Notes under the pieces: generated by a model
The model's input: only the letters and a program-made list of their open reading frames with translations
Databases searched by the model: none
What the model was told of the DNA's origin: nothing
Program-made: the position numbers and the translations under genes
Assembly (NCBI GenBank): GCA_019056435.1
Contig: CP077641.1
Location: 310,001-374,000 of the forward strand
Source: Stutzerimonas stutzeri
GTDB taxonomy: Bacteria; Pseudomonadota; Gammaproteobacteria; Pseudomonadales; Pseudomonadaceae
Direction of reading: 5' to 3'
Length of the DNA stretch: 64,000 bases
In this document: one piece after another, positions 61,615-64,000 of the stretch
Numbering within the stretch: position 1 is the stretch's first letter
Layout of the letters: each line of letters opens with the position of its first letter

Positions 61615-61803
61615 TGATATCCGGGGCCGGAACTCTTCCGGCCACATCAAGTCATAGCAAATTGCCATCACTTCGAAGGGGCTTCTGGCCTACTATGCTT
61701 GATAGATCCGTTTCGACGTGACTGGCCAGTCGGGTGACGAGTGGGCTCCAGCCCCCGCCAACGCGGCCGCTACGCTCCAGCCACCGCTTCAGACGAGCTT
61801 GCC

Positions 61804-62628
61804 ATGACACAACGCGACACCTGCGGTAACCCAGCCCCAGACCAGTACGCCTGCCACCCCGCCAGCGAACACGGCGCCTGCGCCAGCTGCGCCAGTGGTG
61901 AGCGCCTGGGTTTTCGCTTCAGCTACGCCTACCAGCCGATCGTCGACATCCACACCCGCGACGTCTACGCCCACGAAGCGTTGGTGCGCGGTGTGGCGGG
62001 AGAGCCGGCGCCGAGTGTGCTGGCTAACGTGACCGACGATAACCGCTTCCGCTTCGACCAGGCCTGCCGGATCAAGGCGATCAAGACGGCGGCCAAACTC
62101 GGCATGCAGAGCCGGCTATCGATCAACTTCCTGCCCAACGCCATCTACCGCCCCGAACTGTGCATCCGCTCCACCCTCGAGGCCGCCCGCGCGCACGGTT
62201 TTCCTATCGAGCGGATCATCTTCGAGACCGTCGAAGGTGAGCGCATCAGCGATGCCAAATGGTTGACCGAGGTCTTTCGCGAATACCAGCGCATCGGCTT
62301 TCTCACCGCCATCGACGATTTCGGTGCGGGTTTCGCCGGGCTCAACCTGCTGGCCGATTTCCAGCCTGATCTGATCAAGCTGGACATGGAGCTGATCCGC
62401 GGTATCGACCAGAGCCGCTCGCGCCAGGCAATCGTCCGCGGCACCGTGGGCATCTGCCGCGAGCTGGGGATCGAGGTCATCGCCGAAGGCGTCGAAACCC
62501 CGGACGAATGTAGCGCCCTGCACGACCTGGGCATCCGTCTGATGCAGGGCTACCTGTTCAGCAAGCCGCTGTTCGAACGCTGCAGCCAGGCCAACAGCCT
62601 GACCTGGCCGACCGGACTGGCGGGCTGA
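61804..62628 (+). CDS. Stand-alone EAL-domain cyclic-di-GMP phosphodiesterase
   Basis: A 274-residue soluble EAL protein. The motif reads EALVRG near residue 59, with the supporting catalytic positions NFLPN, FETVEGE, IDDFGAGFAGLNLL, DLIKLDMELI and IAEGVET, so activity is likely. The first 40 residues contain five cysteines (C7, C17, C25, C28 and spacing nearby), including CASCASGE, which could be a metal or redox sensor fused to the EAL domain. The ATG at 61804 is within a weak context. No partner cyclase gene is seen. Confidence 0.85.
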   Translation: MTQRDTCGNPAPDQYACHPASEHGACASCASGERLGFRFSYAYQPIVDIHTRDVYAHEALVRGVAGEPAPSVLANVTDDNRFRFDQACRIKAIKTAAKLGMQSRLSINFLPNAIYRPELCIRSTLEAARAHGFPIERIIFETVEGERISDAKWLTEVFREYQRIGFLTAIDDFGAGFAGLNLLADFQPDLIKLDMELIRGIDQSRSRQAIVRGTVGICRELGIEVIAEGVETPDECSALHDLGIRLMQGYLFSKPLFERCSQANSLTWPTGLAG

Positions 62629-62634
62629 ACGCGC

Positions 62635-63318
62635 TCAGCCCGCCTTGAGCGACTTGAGCAGCTCCTGGGCCGTCTCTTCCGAGGACGCCGGGTTCTGGCC
62701 GGTGATCAGCAGCCCGTCGACCTGCACGTAGGACGACCAGTCCGGCCCCTTGCTGTAGTCACCGCCGATTTCCTTGAGCTTGTCCTCCAGCAGAAACGGC
62801 ACCACTTCGGTGAGCTGCACGGCAGCTTCCTCGGTGTTGGTGAAGCCGGTGACGCGCTTGCCCTTGACCAGGTATTCGCCGTCCGCACCGCGCACCGCGA
62901 CCAATGCCGCCGGTGCGTGACAGACCGCCGCGACCGGCTTGCCCGCCTGGATGAACGACTCGATCAGCGCGATCGAGGTCGGATTGCCCGACAAGTCCCA
63001 CAGCGGGCCATGGCCGCCGGGGTAGAACACCGCATCGAAGTCCGCTGCAGAGACCTCATCCAGCTTGCGGGTGTTGGCCAGCAGCGCTTGCCCCTCGGAA
63101 TCGTTCTTGAAGCGTTTGGTCATCTCGGTCTGGGCATCCGGCGCATCGCTTTTCGGATCCAGCGGCGGCTGTCCGCCCTTGGGCGAGGCCAGGACGATTT
63201 CGGCACCGGCATCTTTGAATACGTAGTAAGGCGCGGCGAATTCTTCGAGCCAGAAGCCGGTGGGCTTGCCGGTATCGCCGAGCTTGTCATGGGAGGTGAG
63301 CACGATGAGGACTTTCAT
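62635..63318 (-). CDS. DJ-1/PfpI family protein (type 1 glutamine amidotransferase-like)
   Basis: A 227-residue protein of the Hsp31/DJ-1 superfamily with the nucleophile elbow AAVCHAPAAL, PGGHGPLWDL and the start LIVLTSHDKLGDTGKPTGFWLEE typical of glyoxalase III/chaperone-like members. A role in detoxifying dicarbonyls or in protein quality control is known for relatives; this copy is untested. GGAGACC precedes the ATG. It converges on the EAL gene with six bases between the stops. Confidence 0.88.
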   Translation of the reverse strand: MKVLIVLTSHDKLGDTGKPTGFWLEEFAAPYYVFKDAGAEIVLASPKGGQPPLDPKSDAPDAQTEMTKRFKNDSEGQALLANTRKLDEVSAADFDAVFYPGGHGPLWDLSGNPTSIALIESFIQAGKPVAAVCHAPAALVAVRGADGEYLVKGKRVTGFTNTEEAAVQLTEVVPFLLEDKLKEIGGDYSKGPDWSSYVQVDGLLITGQNPASSEETAQELLKSLKAG

Positions 63319-63539
63319 GAGGGTCTCCTGTGATCGGGTGGCCCGAGATTGGTGGGCCTTGGTTTCATCTCGACCATGGGGGTGGGGAATGGGTCAACCG
63401 GTGGGCGTGGCGCCGAGGCCGCGGTCACCCGCTGCCACGAACTCGGCACCGTGACGAGCCGTAATGCCGGCCTACGACGAGACTGTTGCAAGTTCGAGAG
63501 CCCTGCGCAGTGCGCTGTTGTAGAAGTGGCCTTGGCTGC

Positions 63540-64000
63540 GAAGCTTTAGTGGGCTGGAGTCATCTGGTTTACACCTGTTGGCCGGGATGGCTGGGGCATT
63601 GGTTTCGCCCTGCCGGGCGACTCACTTTTTCCAAACGCACCTACCCGGCCGGGAAAAAGTAAGCAAAAACGCTTGCCCCTGCATCCGGACTAGGCGTCCC
63701 CGGTTCGCTGCGCTCGACTTCCCTCCTGATAGGGCATTCGGTGTCGCCTGCTGGTCCGAGCGTCTGGAAACAAGCAATGCGCATTTGTTTCGCTGTTCAA
63801 ACTTGCAGACGGCTCGAACCCGATCCCCCTTCAGAAGGCCGAGCGCAGGTGCTGCGCAGGGGGACGCGAGGCATGGATGCCGAGCGAGGCGCGATGGGAC
63901 ATGGATGTCCCTTCGCGCCGGCCCCGGAGCGGCGCCGGAGGGAGGGAAGTTTTGCGAAGCAAAACCCGGATGCGGGGGTGGCCTTCTTTTTGGTTACTTT
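63540..64000. other. Gene-less repeat-like region at the right edge
   Basis: No convincing gene starts in 63319-64000. The last ~460 bases include CCGGCCGGG, AAAAAGTAAGCAAAAACGCTTGCC, paired CGCGCC/GGCGCG-rich blocks and, on the minus strand from the edge, an open but compositionally odd frame (KVTKKKATPASGFCF). Similar strings (KVT or KVSR runs beside lysine codons) recur between genes in many pseudomonads, so this is probably a dispersed repeat rather than a gene. The region continues beyond the window. Confidence 0.4.

Overview
This is GC-rich Gammaproteobacterial DNA. Gene content and order match the denitrification supercluster of the Pseudomonas (Stutzerimonas) stutzeri group: norCB and nirQ-norEF next to a divergent nirS operon, nirJEN, a 396-aa NnrS protein and a 247-aa short-chain dehydrogenase, then nosRZDFYL-tatE. 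An FNR-type regulator beside the anaerobic ribonucleotide reductase genes, plus dnrN, dnrD and dnrP, also fit. The species is inferred from this layout; no database search was possible.

Layout. 1-2935 holds an FtrABCD-type ferrous iron importer (start cut off by the window edge). 3208-7525 holds class III ribonucleotide reductase (nrdG, nrdD and a separate small glycyl-radical ORF), a divergent FNR-family regulator (dnrS) and a DGC-domain protein. 7526-9911 holds ubiTVU for O2-independent ubiquinone synthesis. 10392-14343 is the NO-response and regulatory block: norR, dnrN/ytfE with a sigma-54 promoter, a small membrane ORF, dnrD and dnrP. 15186-19025 is norD and norBC. 19792-21425 is norF, norE and nirQ. 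21730-31618 is nirSMCFDLGH, two small opposite-strand membrane ORFs, and nirJEN (cytochrome cd1 nitrite reductase and heme d1 synthesis). 31768-36051 holds a LysR regulator, an HPP-CBS membrane protein, an SDR and NnrS. 36605-44696 is nosRZDFYL-tatE (N2O reductase). From about 45 kb the content changes to general metabolism: an acyl-CoA dehydrogenase, two tandem TRAP solute-binding proteins, a thioredoxin-reductase-like flavoprotein, sdaA, a giant CheB-CheR-PAS-kinase-receiver protein, the phhR/phhABC phenylalanine catabolism locus, an EAL protein and a DJ-1/PfpI protein.

How it works together. FNR/DNR-type palindromes (TTGAY-N4-RTCAA) precede nrdD, ubiU, dnrP, norC, nirQ, nirS, nnrS and nosR. 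One oxygen/NO-responsive regulon could therefore drive anaerobic DNA precursor supply, anaerobic quinone synthesis and nitrite-to-N2 respiration. NorR with sigma-54 adds a direct NO input at dnrN. PhhR boxes sit between phhR and phhA.

Cautions. At least eight genes (ftrA, norR, norD, nirS, nirE, lysR, the giant kinase, phhC) carry a single-base frameshift. Seven of these lie in C or G homopolymers, which looks more like a sequence-quality artefact than gene decay. Several intergenic regions are filled with REP/REPIN-type inverted repeats and two kinds of tandem array (unit lengths about 167 and 197 bp). No rRNA, tRNA, CRISPR array or transposase was seen.
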